Positions 1-7,378 of a stretch of DNA of 19,912 nt are shown piece by piece; within the stretch, counting starts at the first letter, position 1; the number at the start of each line of letters is the position of its first letter. Both the position numbers and the translations under genes were made by a program. The DNA is from Burkholderiales bacterium (GTDB lineage: Bacteria; Pseudomonadota; Gammaproteobacteria; Burkholderiales; JAEUMW01): assembly GCA_016791285.1 (NCBI GenBank), contig JAEUMX010000218.1, positions 1-19,912 on the forward strand, written 5' to 3'. The notes beneath the pieces were generated by a model. The model was not told the origin of the DNA. It saw nothing but the letters and a program-made list of their open reading frames with translations, and ran no database searches.

Positions 1-570
1 GTGCTGCTTCTGTTTCTGTTCAGCCCGCTCCTGCTCGCAGTGGCCTTCCTAATCTGGCGGCACGACGGCGCGCCCGTACTGTTTGCGCACTACCGCGTGG
101 GGTGCGACGGAAAGCTCTTTCGCTGCCTGAAGTTTCGAACGATGGTTCGAGACTCCGAGCGCGTGCTCGCAGAGGTTCTGCGTAGCGATCCTGTCGCGCG
201 CGCGGACTGGGAGCACGGCCAGAAGCTGACCGACGATCCGCGCGTGACGCCGATCGGATGCTTCCTGCGCCGCACGAGCCTCGACGAATTGCCGCAACTG
301 CTCAACGTGGCGCGCGGGGAGATGAATCTGGTGGGTCCGCGGCCGATCACCGTGGCCGAGCTCGCACGCTATGGCAGGACGCGCTGGCACTATCTGAGCG
401 TGCGCCCCGGCATGACGGGGCTTTGGCAGGTCAGCGGTCGCAACAATACGACCTACGAAGAGCGTGTGGCGCTGGATCGGCGCTATGTCGAGCAGCGTTC
501 GTTCTGGCTCGACCTCGGGATCCTGTTCAGGACGTTGCGGACGGTCGCCGTGCAGGAGGGTGCGAGGTGA
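1..570 (+). CDS. Undecaprenyl-phosphate sugar phosphotransferase (ExoY/WbaP-type), 5' end cut by window
   Basis: Transfers a sugar-1-phosphate from a UDP-sugar to undecaprenyl phosphate at the inner membrane, the first step of repeat-unit assembly. The visible 189 residues carry the whole catalytic domain of the bacterial sugar transferase family (PF02397): a hydrophobic stretch at about 1-18, KFRTM at 44-48, DDPRVTPIG at 78-86, SLDELPQLLNV at 93-103, MNLVGPRP at 108-115 and RPGMTGLWQVSGR at 135-147. Family members normally have a basic/aromatic segment (KR.fD type) before the membrane helix. Here the first base of the window already lies inside that helix, so the true start is upstream and the GTG at position 1 is probably an internal codon. 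Whether it is a short ExoY form or a long WbaP/EpsB form with extra N-terminal helices cannot be seen. The stop overlaps the next start as GTGA, so the two genes are co-translated. The sugar transferred is unknown. Confidence 0.93.
   Translation: MLLLFLFSPLLLAVAFLIWRHDGAPVLFAHYRVGCDGKLFRCLKFRTMVRDSERVLAEVLRSDPVARADWEHGQKLTDDPRVTPIGCFLRRTSLDELPQLLNVARGEMNLVGPRPITVAELARYGRTRWHYLSVRPGMTGLWQVSGRNNTTYEERVALDRRYVEQRSFWLDLGILFRTLRTVAVQEGAR
554..560 (+). promoter_or_regulatory. Strong ribosome binding site deciding the GTG start at 567
   Basis: AGGAGGG lies inside the end of the sugar transferase gene, 6 nt before the GTG at 567. It is an almost perfect Shine-Dalgarno sequence. It supports starting the first GT4 gene at 567 rather than at in-frame codons far upstream inside the transferase gene. 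Confidence 0.75.
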
Positions 571-1763
571 CGGCGAACGTGGTGTGCGTCTCCGAGGCCT
601 TTCGCGGGCCCGTCGGCGAGCGTTGCGAGCCGCGTTGGCCCGACCCGACCACCGCAAGAGTCGTCCACATTGTCGGCCGCGTTACTGACGAAGTGTTCAG
701 CTTTCTGGGCCCTGCAACCAGCGCGCTTGCGCGCCTCGGCCTGAGGCAGGCGGTAGTGATGATCGACGACGCGCGCTATCGTTACCATCTGCCGCGGATC
801 CACGAGTCAGTCGAGATTATTCTCACGCCGAGCACCCGGAATCCGATCCACCAGTGGCGAGAGGTATTGCGAGCGTGCCGTTTGTCACTGGCGCGCGGTC
901 CGCTCCACGCCGTGCATCTGCATGGTCTGCTTCCCTGCCTGGTCGGTGCGGGGGCGGTGCGCTCGGCGCGATTGCGGCTGCCGATTCTCTATTCGCCGCA
1001 CGGTTCGCGATCGCTCGGATCGATGCGGACGATGGGCGTGATCGCTCCGTCGCTCATCCGGCCGCTGATTCACCCGCTCCCTCACGCGGCGATCGTCACG
1101 ATGCCGCGCGAGGCCTTTGCATTCGAGAAGTGGGAGTCGGTGGCGGTCGTCGAGAATCCGGTGGCGGAAGCCTTTCACAAGGTTCGCCGCCATGAGGCAC
1201 GGGATCCGGTGATCGTGACGGGCGGACGCGGTCAGGACCACCGAAGTGTCGTCCGTTTCGCGCAATTGGCCGTGCTGCTCGGCGGAGGTCTTCAGGTCAG
1301 TTTCGACTGGCTCGGAAACGTCGATGTGGGGCACAGGCAACGACTGGCGGCAGCGAATGTCGACGTCTTCGACGTGACGAGCGAGCAAGAATGCGCGGCG
1401 CGTCTTGCTTCTGCCTGGATCTATGTCGCTCCCGGTGCGACGCGAGGCTTTCCACTGTTTCTCGCCCGTGCGATGGCCGTCGGCCTGCCCTGCGTGGTCG
1501 CCGACAACCCCCATCACCGCGGAGTAATTCGACACGGCGAAACGGGCTTTCTGTGCCGATCGGAGCGCGCCATGCTCGAGCGCACCGCGACACTTCTCGA
1601 TAATCCTGGGCTGCGTGCGCGCATCGGCGCGGCGGCGCGCGACGAGGCCAGGCGAAGATTTGGCGAGAACCGCTTCAGTGCAAGTCTGCTGGCAGCCTAC
1701 GCGGAGAACGCGTTGAGGATGGGTATCACCGAGATGGGTGAGGCATATGGCAGCAACCATTAG
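567..1763 (+). CDS. Glycosyltransferase family 4-like protein (GT-B fold) with altered EX7E motif
   Basis: A 398-residue protein of typical GT4 length, predicted to add a sugar to the lipid-linked intermediate in the cytoplasm. The N-terminal half has a Rossmann-like opening (RVVHIVGRVT, 31-40) and an HAVHLHG segment at about 114-120 that resembles the acceptor-domain pattern. YSPHG at 142-146 is also typical of the family. The C-terminal half has VIVTGGRGQDH (225-235) in the donor domain and ends with the usual LLDNPGLRARIGAAARDEARRRF helix region (about 353-375). The GT4 signature appears as RGFPLFLARAM: the residues aligned with the two EX7E glutamates are R293 and R301. That is unusual, and the protein may have altered or lost activity. 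The GTG start overlaps the upstream stop (GTGA) and has a strong ribosome binding site. Residues upstream of 567 in this frame run through the previous gene and are not real. Donor and acceptor are unknown. Confidence 0.85.
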   Translation: MTANVVCVSEAFRGPVGERCEPRWPDPTTARVVHIVGRVTDEVFSFLGPATSALARLGLRQAVVMIDDARYRYHLPRIHESVEIILTPSTRNPIHQWREVLRACRLSLARGPLHAVHLHGLLPCLVGAGAVRSARLRLPILYSPHGSRSLGSMRTMGVIAPSLIRPLIHPLPHAAIVTMPREAFAFEKWESVAVVENPVAEAFHKVRRHEARDPVIVTGGRGQDHRSVVRFAQLAVLLGGGLQVSFDWLGNVDVGHRQRLAAANVDVFDVTSEQECAARLASAWIYVAPGATRGFPLFLARAMAVGLPCVVADNPHHRGVIRHGETGFLCRSERAMLERTATLLDNPGLRARIGAAARDEARRRFGENRFSASLLAAYAENALRMGITEMGEAYGSNH

Positions 1764-1862
1764 CGGCCAGCGAAGGGGGTTGAATGCCCGCACCATCTGC
1801 GGGGAAGCCAGGGTAGATAGGATCGGCTTGGCGCCGACGGTCGAGTCTGAGATCAGGGGAGT
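1764..1862 (+). other. 99-bp leader with two small hairpins before epsF
   Basis: This is the longest gap inside the polysaccharide gene run. It holds two short inverted repeats: CCCGCA/TGCGGG (1787-1792 with 1798-1803, 5-nt loop) and TCGGC/GCCGA (1823-1827 with 1833-1837, 5-nt loop). Neither is followed by a T-run, so they are not classic terminators. No convincing -35/-10 pair was found by eye. The segment ends with AGGGGAG (1855-1861), the likely ribosome binding site of the next gene. It could be a processing or attenuation site that sets the relative level of EpsF, but that is inference. Confidence 0.35.
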
Positions 1863-1868
1863 ATGAAG

Positions 1869-3347
1869 ATGCCCATGACGATCGAACAGTTCCTCGTCAT
1901 TCTGACCGCGCGGTGGCGCGCCGCGGTGACCGTGTTTGCCAGTATCGTGTTTCTCGCACTGGCGGTGAGTCTTCTGATGCCCAAGCGCTATACCGGGGCG
2001 GCATCGGTGGTGCTCGATGTGCGCACGCCGGACCGCGCCGCAGGCGGACCCAACACCCCGCTGGTGGTCACAGGCATGCTGGCCCCTAGCTACATGACGA
2101 CGCAGGTACAGGTCTTGAGCAGCGAGCGGGTGGCGCGCGGGGCGATCCGCATCCTTGGCTGGCAGAACAACGCAGAGCTCAAGGCGGCGTGGATCGAGGA
2201 CACGGAAGGCAAGGGCGACTTCGAGGCCTGGCTCGCCGTATCGCTGCAGAAGCGACTCGACATTACGGCCGCGCGCGACTCCAACGTCATCGATATCTCC
2301 TACTCGTCCCCGGATCCCGCGCTGGCGGCGGCCGTGGCCAACGCCTTCATGCAGTCCTATATCGACACGACGCTGGAGCTCAAGGTCGAGCCTGCGCGCG
2401 CCTATAAGAGCTTTTTCGATGAGCGCGCCAAGCGTCTGCGACAGAATCTCGAAGCGGCGCAGATGCGCCTTTCCCGATTCCAGAAGACCAATCAGATCCT
2501 GGTGTCGCCGGATCGCATGGATGTCGAGACGGCGCGTCTCGCCAATCTAACGGCGCAGCTTGTGGAACTCCAGTCGAGCGCCGCGCAGAACGAGGGCAAG
2601 CGCGCTCAAGCGGGAGGAGCGCGTCAGGACCAACTGCCGGAGGTGATCGGCAATCCGCTCGTGTCGCAGCTTTCCGCCTCGCTGGCGAACGAGGAAGCGC
2701 GCCTCAAGGAGTTGACGTCGCGCTATGGCCCGAAGCACCCGCAGTTGATCGAGCAGCGGGCACGGCTCGCAGAGATCCAGAGCAAGTTGCAGGCAGCCAC
2801 GGCGCGCGCGAGCGGGAGCGTGAGCGTCAACACAACCGTGAACCAGGCGCAGATTGCTCGCATGGAGAGACTGCTGAACGAGCAGCGGGCCAAGGTCTTG
2901 AAGCTGCAAGGTCTGCGTGACGAGGGAGAACTGCTGCGCCGGGACGTCGAAATTGCCCAGACTGCCTACAGCGCCATGGAGCAGCACGTCGCCGAGACGG
3001 GAGTCGAGAGCGAAAACACGAGCACCAACGTTTCCGTGCTCAAGCGTGCCACGGAACCCGCCACACCGTCCTCGCCGCGGCTGCTCCGGAACATGGCGGC
3101 AGCCATAGTCCTCGGCGCGCTGCTGGGATTGGCAACAGCACTTGTGCGCGAGATGCGCGACCGGCGCGTGCGCACTGCCGCCGACGTAGAGATCCACCTC
3201 GGGCAACCGCTCATGTTGATCTTGCCGAGAGCGACGTTTCCCAAAGGAGGCAAACGCAGGATGCAGGGGCGCTCGATCTTTGGTAACCGCATACCGTTGC
3301 TCGGCATACGGCGCCCGGGCGCCACCGCAAGCGGAGTACCCGTCTGA
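1869..3347 (+). CDS. epsF: EpsF-like polysaccharide chain-length determinant (Wzz/GumC superfamily)
   Basis: An inner-membrane protein of the Wzz/polysaccharide co-polymerase type that sets polymer length with the polymerase and the EpsG ATPase. From the ATG at 1869 it is 492 residues. The order is a short cytoplasmic start (MTIEQFLVILTARWR), a first membrane helix at about 18-37, a periplasmic region of some 370 residues rich in coiled coil (RLRQNLEAAQMRLSRFQ and later segments), the SRYGPKHPQLIEQRARL element near residue 285, a proline-rich PATPSSPRLLRN segment, and a second membrane helix near 408-427 (MAAAIVLGALLGLATALV). A basic tail follows. The overall pattern matches the EpsF family known from exosortase-linked polysaccharide loci such as the methanolan cluster. 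ATG codons at 1863, 1869 and 1875 compete; AGGGGAG at 1855-1861 is best spaced (7 nt) for 1869. The stop overlaps the epsG start as TGATG. Confidence 0.9.
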   Translation: MPMTIEQFLVILTARWRAAVTVFASIVFLALAVSLLMPKRYTGAASVVLDVRTPDRAAGGPNTPLVVTGMLAPSYMTTQVQVLSSERVARGAIRILGWQNNAELKAAWIEDTEGKGDFEAWLAVSLQKRLDITAARDSNVIDISYSSPDPALAAAVANAFMQSYIDTTLELKVEPARAYKSFFDERAKRLRQNLEAAQMRLSRFQKTNQILVSPDRMDVETARLANLTAQLVELQSSAAQNEGKRAQAGGARQDQLPEVIGNPLVSQLSASLANEEARLKELTSRYGPKHPQLIEQRARLAEIQSKLQAATARASGSVSVNTTVNQAQIARMERLLNEQRAKVLKLQGLRDEGELLRRDVEIAQTAYSAMEQHVAETGVESENTSTNVSVLKRATEPATPSSPRLLRNMAAAIVLGALLGLATALVREMRDRRVRTAADVEIHLGQPLMLILPRATFPKGGKRRMQGRSIFGNRIPLLGIRRPGATASGVPV

Positions 3348-4264
3348 TGAGCTCGCGTCCAAGGTTCGCCCCGCTCGCAGAAAGACCCGGCAACCTGCTT
3401 GCCGCCGAAGAAGCGAGACCGGTCGGCCGCGAGCGGCCGCTCGGGCGCATCCTGCGCGAAGCCAGCATGATCACCGACAAGCAGATCGGCGAGATCCTCG
3501 CCTACCAGCGCAGCCGCGGCCTGTGTTTTGGTGAAGCGGCAGTGGAACTCAAGCTCGTCACCCGAGAAGACGTGGCCTGGGCGGTTGCGCAGCAGTTCGA
3601 GTATCCGGTTGCACACGACGGTGCGCCGGGCAACGCTGAACTGGTGGTTGCCACGAAGCCGTTCGGCCGGGAAGCCGAGGCTTTCCGGGAGCTTCGCACT
3701 CAGCTCCTCATGGGTGTCATGGCGCAGGACGTGCCGCTCTGCGCGCTCGCGGTCGTGAGCGCGGACATCGGCGACGGCAGGACTTACGTGGCGGCCAATG
3801 TCGCGGTCGCCTTCAGCCAGTTGGATGGCGGCGGCACGCTGCTCCTCGACGCCAACCTGCGGTGCCCGCGCCAACAGACACTGTTCGGCATGGAATCTGG
3901 AATGCCGGGGCTGGCGGCCGTTCTTGCCGGACGTGCCGACCCCCGAGTCATTCAACCGATGCGCCAACTGCCGAGCCTCCACGTGCTGCCGGCGGGAGCG
4001 CTCCCGCCCAATCCGCTCGAGCTTCTGCAGCGTCCCGTTTTCGGGCACCTATTGAGAGATCTCCTTGGCCGGTTTGCGTACGTCATCGTGGACACTCCGG
4101 CGGCCTCGCAGGGCGCCGACGCGCGCGTGATCGCTGCAGCGTGCGGTGCTTCGCTGGTTGTCACACGCAAGGGCCGCAGCCGCATGGGCGCGACCGACAC
4201 CCTGCTGAAGGCCCTCGCCAAGGGTCCGGGCAGGATCGCCGGCGTGGTCATGAACGATCACTGA
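3347..4264 (+). CDS. epsG: EpsG-like tyrosine-kinase-family ATPase with divergent Walker motifs
   Basis: Cytoplasmic partner of EpsF, 305 residues, related to the BY-kinase domain of Wzc/CapB. Residues about 31-90 (LGRILREASMITDKQIGEIL onward) resemble the MshEN/GspE-II N-terminal fold seen in type II secretion ATPases and in EpsG-type proteins. EAFRELRTQLL at 111-121 is the usual lead-in to the kinase domain. The Walker A region reads SADIGDGRTY at 138-147, with R145 where lysine is normal. Walker A' reads LLLDANLR (165-172), with N170 in place of the usual second aspartate. YVIVDTPA at 245-252 is Walker B. There is no tyrosine-rich C-terminal tail; the protein ends GVVMNDH. Some EpsG relatives are remembered to carry GRS/GRT at the Walker A site, so this may be a family feature. 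Start codon overlaps the epsF stop. Expected to act as a nucleotide-dependent switch; kinase activity is uncertain. Confidence 0.88.
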   Translation: MSSRPRFAPLAERPGNLLAAEEARPVGRERPLGRILREASMITDKQIGEILAYQRSRGLCFGEAAVELKLVTREDVAWAVAQQFEYPVAHDGAPGNAELVVATKPFGREAEAFRELRTQLLMGVMAQDVPLCALAVVSADIGDGRTYVAANVAVAFSQLDGGGTLLLDANLRCPRQQTLFGMESGMPGLAAVLAGRADPRVIQPMRQLPSLHVLPAGALPPNPLELLQRPVFGHLLRDLLGRFAYVIVDTPAASQGADARVIAAACGASLVVTRKGRSRMGATDTLLKALAKGPGRIAGVVMNDH

Positions 4265-4265
4265 G

Positions 4266-5297
4266 ATGGCGCAACGGATCCTGGTCGTCATTCCGACCTT
4301 GAACGAAGCGCGCACGATCGCACGGGTGCTCTCGGAACTCAGCCGGGATCTGCCGTCGACCGCGGTGACCACCTTTGTCGTTGCCGACGGCGGAAGCACG
4401 GACGGCACGACCGAGGTGGTCGGCGCGATTCAGCGACAGCGGCCCGAGCTCCGCCTCATGCAGAATCCCGAACGCATACAAGCCGCCGCGGTCAACGCGG
4501 CGGCCCGGCGATATGGGCAGGACGCCGACGTGCTGGTGCGCTGCGATGCTCACGCCGGGTATCCGTCTGGGTTCGTGCGCGGTGTCATCGAGACACTGGA
4601 GCGAACCGGAGCGGACTCGGTCGTGGTACCGATGGATTCTTCCGGTGAAACGTGCCTGCAGAAAGCCGTGGCCTGGGTCTCGGATACTCCGCTGGGGTCC
4701 GGAGGTTCAGCCCATCGCGGCGGACACCGCAGCGGTTTCGTCGACCACGGCCATCACGCCGCGTTTCGCATGGGACGATTTCGCGATGTCGGCGGCTACG
4801 ATCAGACGTTCACCCACAACGAAGACGCCGAGCTCGACTGTCGCCTGAGAGCCATCGGAGCGAAGATCTATCTCGACGCGGACATCCGTGTCGTCTATCG
4901 CCCGCGCGCGACGTTCTCGGGTCTATGGCGGCAATACTTCGCGTATGGCCGCGGGCGTTCACGCACCGTTCGGCGTCATCCGGGATCGATTCGCGCAAGG
5001 CAGCTCGCCGTTCCGCTTCATCTCGCACTCTGCGTGTTGGCGGTCGTCGTCGCGGCCTGGTTGCCTCTGCTTCTCTGGTGGCCGGCGCTGTATCTCGCGC
5101 TCCTCGGCGTTGCTTCTGTAGGTTTGGCGGTGCGCCACCGTGCGGCTTGTGGGCTCCTCGCCGGTCCTGCCGCTTGCGTCATGCATCTGGCGTGGGCGAC
5201 CGGTTTCTACTGGGGCCTCCTGTGCCGGCGCGAGCAGCGCTGGCGAGGGGCGATCACCGGCCTGCCACAGGCCAATCACCTCGGTGGTTCTGCGTGA
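4266..5297 (+). CDS. Glycosyltransferase family 2, ExoA-like, with C-terminal membrane segments
   Basis: A 343-residue GT2 enzyme expected to extend the lipid-linked oligosaccharide on the cytoplasmic face of the inner membrane. The GT-A core shows VVIPTLNEARTI (7-18), VVADGGSTDGTTEVV (38-52) and the metal-site region VRCDAHAGYP (91-100). Next come SGFVDHGHHAAFRM (156-169) and THNEDAELDCRLR (183-195) with the probable catalytic base, then the acceptor-side segment WRQYFAYGRGR (221-231). After residue 245 there are three or four hydrophobic stretches (about 247-270, 272-289, 294-318). The layout and motifs resemble the succinoglycan transferase ExoA, a beta-glucosyltransferase; the sugar here is not established. 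The ATG sits one base after the epsG stop and has no good Shine-Dalgarno sequence, so translation is probably coupled to epsG. Confidence 0.9.
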   Translation: MAQRILVVIPTLNEARTIARVLSELSRDLPSTAVTTFVVADGGSTDGTTEVVGAIQRQRPELRLMQNPERIQAAAVNAAARRYGQDADVLVRCDAHAGYPSGFVRGVIETLERTGADSVVVPMDSSGETCLQKAVAWVSDTPLGSGGSAHRGGHRSGFVDHGHHAAFRMGRFRDVGGYDQTFTHNEDAELDCRLRAIGAKIYLDADIRVVYRPRATFSGLWRQYFAYGRGRSRTVRRHPGSIRARQLAVPLHLALCVLAVVVAAWLPLLLWWPALYLALLGVASVGLAVRHRAACGLLAGPAACVMHLAWATGFYWGLLCRREQRWRGAITGLPQANHLGGSA

Positions 5298-6490
5298 CAT
5301 CGAGTCCCGGCCTTCGGGCGCTGCTCGTCGATCCTTCCCTCTTTACCGCGCCGTACGATGCGGCGCTTACCGACGGCCTCCTTGCTGCCGGCGTCGACGT
5401 GACCTGGGCTACCCGACCGACGCGGCGGGCAGATCGGGAACTGCTCCCGCCGTCCCGCGTGGATGCTTTTTTCTATCGGGGAGTGGACGATGCGCCGCGC
5501 CTGCCACGTGCGCTGAGGGCGGCCGCGAAGGGGCTGTCACATGCTCTCGGGCTCTGCGGTCTCGTCCTGCGCGTGATTCAGCGCAAGCCGGACATCGTCC
5601 ATTTTCAGTGGACCGTCGTGCCCTGTCTCGACGCGGTGGCGATCAGCGTGATCAGGGTGCTGCGACCGGTCGTGCTGACCGTGCACGATCCGGTTCCTTT
5701 CAACGGTGAGCGGCGATCCCGGCTGCAGACCTGGGGCTTCGACTTCGCGATCCGTCTCGCGGACCGGGTTATCGTGCACACCAAGGCGGGCCGCCGGACG
5801 CTCGTCGAGCGCGGCGTGTCCGCGGCAAAGATCGCCGTCATTCCCCACGGACCGTTGAGTCTCGGTGTGCCGATTCCAGAGCAGTGCGTCCGTGAAGCGG
5901 AAACGAAGGGAACCAAGAGGACGTTCTTGCTCTTCGGCGAGATCAAGGCGTACAAGGGCGCGGACCTACTAATCGAGGCAGTGGGATTACTGCCGGAGGT
6001 TGCGAAGCGAAAGGCACGCGTCATCCTGGCTGGGCGACCACAGATGGACTTGGCGCCGCTAAGCCACCGCATCGAGACTCTCGGACTGCAGGATGCCGTG
6101 GAGATCCGCGCGCGGCGACACACGGAAGAGGAAATGGCCTCGCTCTTTGCGGAAACCGACTGCTTCGTCTTTCCGTACCGGCAGATCGATGCGAGCGGGG
6201 TCTACTTCCTGGTGAAGTCGCTGGGCAAGTGGGTGATCGCGACACGGGTCGGTGTCTTCGCCGAGGACTTGCAGGAAACGCAGGGAACTCTGGTGCCACC
6301 GGGGGACGCCGCGGCGCTTGCAGCCGCAATCGAGTCTGCCCTGCGAACGAAGCCCGCGCCGGCTACAGCCAGGGCCGAAGAAACCTGGGCCGCGATCGGT
6401 CATGCGACGAAGGAGCTCTATGCCAGGACGCTCGCCGACGGCGCGATTTCGCGGCTGCGATTGCGCAGCCTGGGGAGCCGGAGCCAATGA
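5294..6490 (+). CDS. Glycosyltransferase family 4 (GT-B fold)
   Basis: A 398-residue cytoplasmic glycosyltransferase. Its N-terminal domain begins LRALLVDPSLFTAPYDAAL with the open-sheet pattern of GT-B enzymes and has PDIVHFQWT (99-107). LTVHDPVPF (128-136) contains the conserved His-Asp, and IPHGP is at 193-197. The donor domain has FLLFGEIKAYKGADLLIEA (211-229), VILAGRP (243-249) and PYRQIDASGVYFLVKSLGKW (294-313). In this subgroup the EX7E signature is replaced by a Ser-Gly pattern, so the lack of two glutamates is not by itself a sign of decay. The GTG at 5294 overlaps the upstream stop (GTGA); sequence in frame before 5294 lies inside the ExoA-like gene and is not real. It probably adds one sugar of the repeat unit; linkage and donor are unknown. 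Confidence 0.88.
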   Translation: MTSSPGLRALLVDPSLFTAPYDAALTDGLLAAGVDVTWATRPTRRADRELLPPSRVDAFFYRGVDDAPRLPRALRAAAKGLSHALGLCGLVLRVIQRKPDIVHFQWTVVPCLDAVAISVIRVLRPVVLTVHDPVPFNGERRSRLQTWGFDFAIRLADRVIVHTKAGRRTLVERGVSAAKIAVIPHGPLSLGVPIPEQCVREAETKGTKRTFLLFGEIKAYKGADLLIEAVGLLPEVAKRKARVILAGRPQMDLAPLSHRIETLGLQDAVEIRARRHTEEEMASLFAETDCFVFPYRQIDASGVYFLVKSLGKWVIATRVGVFAEDLQETQGTLVPPGDAAALAAAIESALRTKPAPATARAEETWAAIGHATKELYARTLADGAISRLRLRSLGSRSQ

Positions 6491-7377
6491 CGTCGGGCAC
6501 GAAGCGATTCGCGCGGGGGCCCTCGCGAGTGACTGCACTCTCCCTCCTTTGCCTGTCCCTGTTGCTCCCGGTTCGGCTCGCACTGGCGCAGGCACTGCAT
6601 TCGACTTCGCGGATCAGCGTTCCAGAGCCGATCCGCGGGAAGGGTTACAAGCTGGTACAGAACTGGGACTTCGGCGCCGCCATTCGGGATGAGGGAGAAC
6701 TGCGAAAGCACTTCCACACGCGGTACGTCTATGCGAACGGCAAGCTGGACCACCTGAAGGACGAGTGGCAGCGCTATCGGGACAATGACAATCATGTCTT
6801 CGGCAACGACGCTCTCGCGCTCGTGGCACGGGTGGCTGGAGAACTCAAGCCGGGAGAGATCGAAAGCGGGATGCTGCGGTCGAAGTGGACCGGGAGGTAC
6901 GGCTACTACGAGATTCGTATGAAGGTGCCCGCAGGCCGCGGACTGTGGCCGGCGTTCTGGCTCAATCCCGAGGACCAGCGCTGGCCACCCGAGATAGACG
7001 TCGTCGAGATCGTCGACAACGGCCGCGACACAACGCGCGCGAGCTTCCACATCCTGCACGGGCTCGGCGCAAAGGGCGCGCCGGTGAACTTCACCCGTCT
7101 CAACAAATGGGGCGCCTACCGCCCGGGTTTCGACTACGCCGATGGTTACCACGTCTTCGCGGTGGAATGGACCAAAGGGGGTGTGCGTCACTACGTCGAT
7201 GACGTCCTCGTCGCGGATCGCACGTTTCAATGGAAGCACAACGACGGCACGGACGGGGGGCCGGCACATGTCCTCGTCAATCTCGCGGTGGGGGGTCAAT
7301 GGCCGGGGCCGCCGGTCGATCTGAGCGTCTTTCCCGCAAGTCTCGAGATCGACTACATACGTGTCTGGCAGCGCTGA
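6487..7377 (+). CDS. Secreted glycoside hydrolase family 16 (ExoK-like endo-beta-glycanase)
   Basis: A 296-residue exported enzyme predicted to cut beta-1,3 or beta-1,4 linked polysaccharide by a retaining mechanism. A signal peptide covers about residues 1-34 (basic start, hydrophobic TALSLLCLSLLLPVRLALA, cleavage near ALA/QA). The GH16 fold is recognisable from SGMLRSKW (127-134), GYYEIRMKVPAGRGLWPAFW (139-158) and the catalytic motif EIDVVE at 169-174, in which E169 is the nucleophile, D171 assists and E174 is the acid/base. YHVFAVEW (221-228) and the closing LEIDYIRVW (286-294) also fit. In succinoglycan loci ExoK, a GH16 enzyme, trims the nascent polymer, and this position inside the locus suggests the same job. 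It implies that the polymer has a beta-linked backbone suited to GH16, which is inference. Start ATG overlaps the upstream stop (ATGA). Confidence 0.92.
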   Translation: MTSGTKRFARGPSRVTALSLLCLSLLLPVRLALAQALHSTSRISVPEPIRGKGYKLVQNWDFGAAIRDEGELRKHFHTRYVYANGKLDHLKDEWQRYRDNDNHVFGNDALALVARVAGELKPGEIESGMLRSKWTGRYGYYEIRMKVPAGRGLWPAFWLNPEDQRWPPEIDVVEIVDNGRDTTRASFHILHGLGAKGAPVNFTRLNKWGAYRPGFDYADGYHVFAVEWTKGGVRHYVDDVLVADRTFQWKHNDGTDGGPAHVLVNLAVGGQWPGPPVDLSVFPASLEIDYIRVWQR

Positions 7378-7378
7378 C

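Noticed and set aside
258..566. Upstream extension of the first GT4 gene
   Set aside because: It lies entirely within the sugar transferase coding sequence in another frame. The GTG at 567 with AGGAGGG is the better start.
1780..1819. Possible promoter (TTGAAT ... TAGATA) before epsF
   Set aside because: The spacing of 28 nt between the hexamers is far too long for a sigma-70 promoter, and no other good pair was found.
2966..4048. - strand open frame (360 codons) over epsF/epsG
   Set aside because: Antisense to two overlapping genes with clear family motifs; no domain in the predicted protein.
4652..5293. Upstream extension of the second GT4 gene
   Set aside because: It overlaps the ExoA-like gene in another frame and gives an Arg/Ser-rich nonsense protein; the GTGA overlap at 5294 fits the rest of the run.
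5294..6490. Lack of EX7E glutamates in the second GT4 taken as decay
   Set aside because: The PYR...SGV..L pattern matches a GT4 subgroup that normally lacks the two glutamates, so it is not noteworthy in the way the first GT4 is.
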